This document shows positions 62,368 through 64,000 of a DNA stretch of 64,000 nucleotides, in pieces. This stretch comes from Vagococcus fluvialis (GTDB lineage: Bacteria; Bacillota; Bacilli; Lactobacillales; Vagococcaceae). The position numbers and the translations under genes are program-made. Under the pieces are notes generated by a model. The model ran no database searches and was not told the DNA's origin. It saw only the letters and a list, made by a program, of their open reading frames with translations. Numbering within the stretch: position 1 is the stretch's first letter; the number at the start of each line of letters is the position of its first letter. The DNA is taken from positions 1 through 64,000 of the forward strand of contig NZ_QPJV01000001.1 of assembly GCF_003337315.1 (NCBI RefSeq), read 5' to 3'.

Positions 62368-63273
62368 TTAATAATCCATTTCTTTGTAGCCAAAGTTTTG
62401 TAAATCTTTGTTTTTGTCGCGCCAGTTCTTTTGAACTTTCACCCATAATTCTAAATATACTTTATTTCCTAAAAGATTTTCAATATCTTTACGGCTCTTA
62501 ATACCGATATTTTTCAGCATTTTACCGCCCTTACCGATGATAATCCCTTTTTGACTATCACGCTCAACAACAATTGTTGCCTGAATATGAACTTTATCAA
62601 ATTCATCACGTTTCATACTTTCAGTAATAACGGCGATTGAATGGGGAACTTCTTGTTCGGTCATATGTAATATTTTTTCTCTAATTAATTCAGAAACAAT
62701 AAAGTACTCAGGATGGTCAGTTACTTGATCATCTGGGTAAAATTGTGGACCTTCTGGTAAGTCACTTGTTAACGTTGATAAAAGTGTATCCACATTGTTT
62801 CCTTCTGTAGCAGAGATAGGAACAATTTCTTTAAATTCTAATTCTTTACGGTAGTCATCAATAATAGGTAATAATTGATCTGGATGAATGGTATCAATTT
62901 TATTAATCACTAAATAAATAGGTGCTTTTGCATTTTTTAGGCGCTCAATAATAAAGTCATCCCCACGTCCACGAGGTTGGTCCGCACTGACCATAAATAG
63001 AATGGCGTCAACTTCACGTAAAGCGCTATAAGCTGTTTCCACCATAAAGTCTCCTAATTTAGTTTTAGGTTTATGGATTCCAGGAGTATCAATAAAAACG
63101 ATTTGTTCGTTATCAGTTGTGTAAACTCCTTGAATTTTATTTCTTGTTGTTTGAGCTTTGTCACTCATAATAGCTATTTTTTGAGCAACAACACGGTTAA
63201 GTAATGTTGACTTCCCAACATTTGGTCGGCCAATAATGGCTACAAAACCTGATTTAAATCCTTCTTTAAACAT
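62368..63273 (-). CDS. era: GTPase Era
   Basis: A 301-residue GTPase for 16S rRNA 3'-end processing and 30S assembly. The G domain shows [20 protein letters not shown] and NKIDTI; the C-terminal KH domain has [11 protein letters not shown]. The ATG with GGAG upstream was chosen; an in-frame start 36 nt earlier lies at the end of dgkA. Confidence 0.97.
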   Translation of the reverse strand: MFKEGFKSGFVAIIGRPNVGKSTLLNRVVAQKIAIMSDKAQTTRNKIQGVYTTDNEQIVFIDTPGIHKPKTKLGDFMVETAYSALREVDAILFMVSADQPRGRGDDFIIERLKNAKAPIYLVINKIDTIHPDQLLPIIDDYRKELEFKEIVPISATEGNNVDTLLSTLTSDLPEGPQFYPDDQVTDHPEYFIVSELIREKILHMTEQEVPHSIAVITESMKRDEFDKVHIQATIVVERDSQKGIIIGKGGKMLKNIGIKSRKDIENLLGNKVYLELWVKVQKNWRDKNKDLQNFGYKEMDY

Positions 63274-63287
63274 ATATATTTTCTCCT

Positions 63288-63689
63288 CTAGGCAACAATT
63301 AATTGCCAAATTTTTGGTATAAAGATGATAGCACCTATTAAAAGGGCTAATAAAGCAGCTAGAAGTACGGAACTTGCTGCCATGTCTTTAACCTTTTTTG
63401 CTATTTCATGATACTGATGATTAGTCACTAAATCAACTAAATTTTCAAAAGAAGTATTAATTATTTCAGTAATGAGAACTAGAAAAATAGAAACTAAAAT
63501 AAATAGCCATTCTATAGCACTTATTTTTAGTACAAAAGAAACAATAATCGCTAACACACTAAAAGAAACATGAAAAGCCATGTTTCTTTCTTCTTGTATA
63601 ACTGTTTTTACTCCCATTAAAGCATGGAATAAAGACTCTAAAAAGCGTTTGTTTTTACTGGTATTCTTATCTTTTAAGTCCATAGTCAT
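63288..63689 (-). CDS. dgkA: Undecaprenol/diacylglycerol kinase
   Basis: A 133-residue membrane kinase with three helices and the family motif [18 protein letters not shown] (about residues 72-89), containing the catalytic and metal-binding acidic residues. Gram-positive members phosphorylate undecaprenol to recycle the lipid carrier. The start overlaps ybeY by about 20 nt; a second ATG 6 nt in is also possible. Confidence 0.93.
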   Translation of the reverse strand: MTMDLKDKNTSKNKRFLESLFHALMGVKTVIQEERNMAFHVSFSVLAIIVSFVLKISAIEWLFILVSIFLVLITEIINTSFENLVDLVTNHQYHEIAKKVKDMAASSVLLAALLALLIGAIIFIPKIWQLIVA

Positions 63690-64000
63690 CTAATATCTTT
63701 CTTTGTAGGTCAAACATTTCTTTTTCATCTTCTTCATTCATATGATCGTATCCATTTAAATGTAAAAAGCCATGGACAACTAAAAAGCCTAACTCTCTTT
63801 CAAAAGAATGATTAAAATCTGCAGCTTGCTCTGCTATTTTTTCTACAGAAACAAAAATATCACCAATGTTTCTTGGAATATCAAAATCCCCCATCATAAT
63901 AGGAAACTCATCTTCTCCCTCGTCCTCAATAGCAAAACTAATGACATCAGTAGGAGCATCTTTTTCTCTGTACTCTTTGTTTATTTCATGAATTTCTTTG
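63667..64000 (-). CDS. ybeY: Endoribonuclease YbeY (5' part outside the window)
   Basis: The C-terminal 110 residues of the rRNA-maturation metalloprotein YbeY. The zinc motif [11 protein letters not shown] is complete, and upstream residues ([22 protein letters not shown]) continue the family pattern to the window edge without a start codon. Rightmost gene of the ybeY-dgkA-era-recO block. Confidence 0.95.
   Translation of the reverse strand, partial: KEIHEINKEYREKDAPTDVISFAIEDEGEDEFPIMMGDFDIPRNIGDIFVSVEKIAEQAADFNHSFERELGFLVVHGFLHLNGYDHMNEEDEKEMFDLQRKILDDYGLKR

Overview
The window reads as a chromosomal segment of a low-GC Gram-positive coccus of the Lactobacillales, most likely Enterococcaceae (Vagococcus/Enterococcus-like). 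Supporting signs are a XerS-type recombinase with a difSL-like site beside it, a lysine-type MurE, a PBP5-like class B penicillin-binding protein, a CtsR operator in front of clpB, a glycyl T-box in front of glyQS, and the usual Firmicutes block ybeY-dgkA-era-recO-glyQS ... dnaG-rpoD-trmK-nif3. No rRNA, tRNA, IS element or CRISPR array was seen.

Left part (0-15.2 kb). Leftward genes encode an APC permease, a membrane-anchored five-bladed-propeller protein overlapping rqcH (ribosome quality control), and a zinc-ribbon MapZ-like division protein. A rightward run follows: a membrane-anchored protein, a trpXYZ-type ABC transporter behind a tryptophan-codon leader peptide with an attenuator, a TIM-barrel protein, a VanZ-like protein, a GNAT enzyme, a CGNR regulator behind a 29-bp palindrome, and an NCS2 purine-type permease plus phosphoribosyltransferase behind a PurBox-like element.

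Terminus-like zone (15.2-16.9 kb). An AT-rich gene-free stretch leads to a difSL-like site and xerS with a perfect sigma-A promoter. Genes to the right are mostly leftward and those just to the left mostly rightward, as expected around a replication terminus.

Middle (16.9-34 kb). A nucleotidyltransferase/aminoglycoside-phosphotransferase-like kinase/acetyltransferase operon lies behind a LexA-like box. Then come a MacB-type ABC transporter behind 11-bp direct repeats, a Crp/Fnr regulator, and membrane proteins. Cell-wall genes follow (PBP5-like, murE, GH3 hexosaminidase, serine hydrolase), then stress proteins and a Fur-controlled feoA-feoB-feoC-like operon.

Accessory island (34.1-37.55 kb). 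Between feoA and lepA sit small orphan genes with their own promoters and terminators, a probable small RNA, phage remnants (dUTPase, truncated neighbours) and three small membrane-protein genes with near-identical ribosome binding sites.

Right part (37.6-64 kb). Housekeeping genes run almost entirely leftward: lepA, clpB, a GT2 glycosyltransferase, pepT, nif3, trmK, rpoD, dnaG, an Exp7-like P-type ATPase, an unusual ABC transporter/PASTA protein operon, glyS, glyQ, recO, era, dgkA and ybeY (cut by the window edge). The most interesting element is the trpXYZ leader: a Trp-containing peptide followed by four mutually exclusive pairing segments and two tandem terminators.
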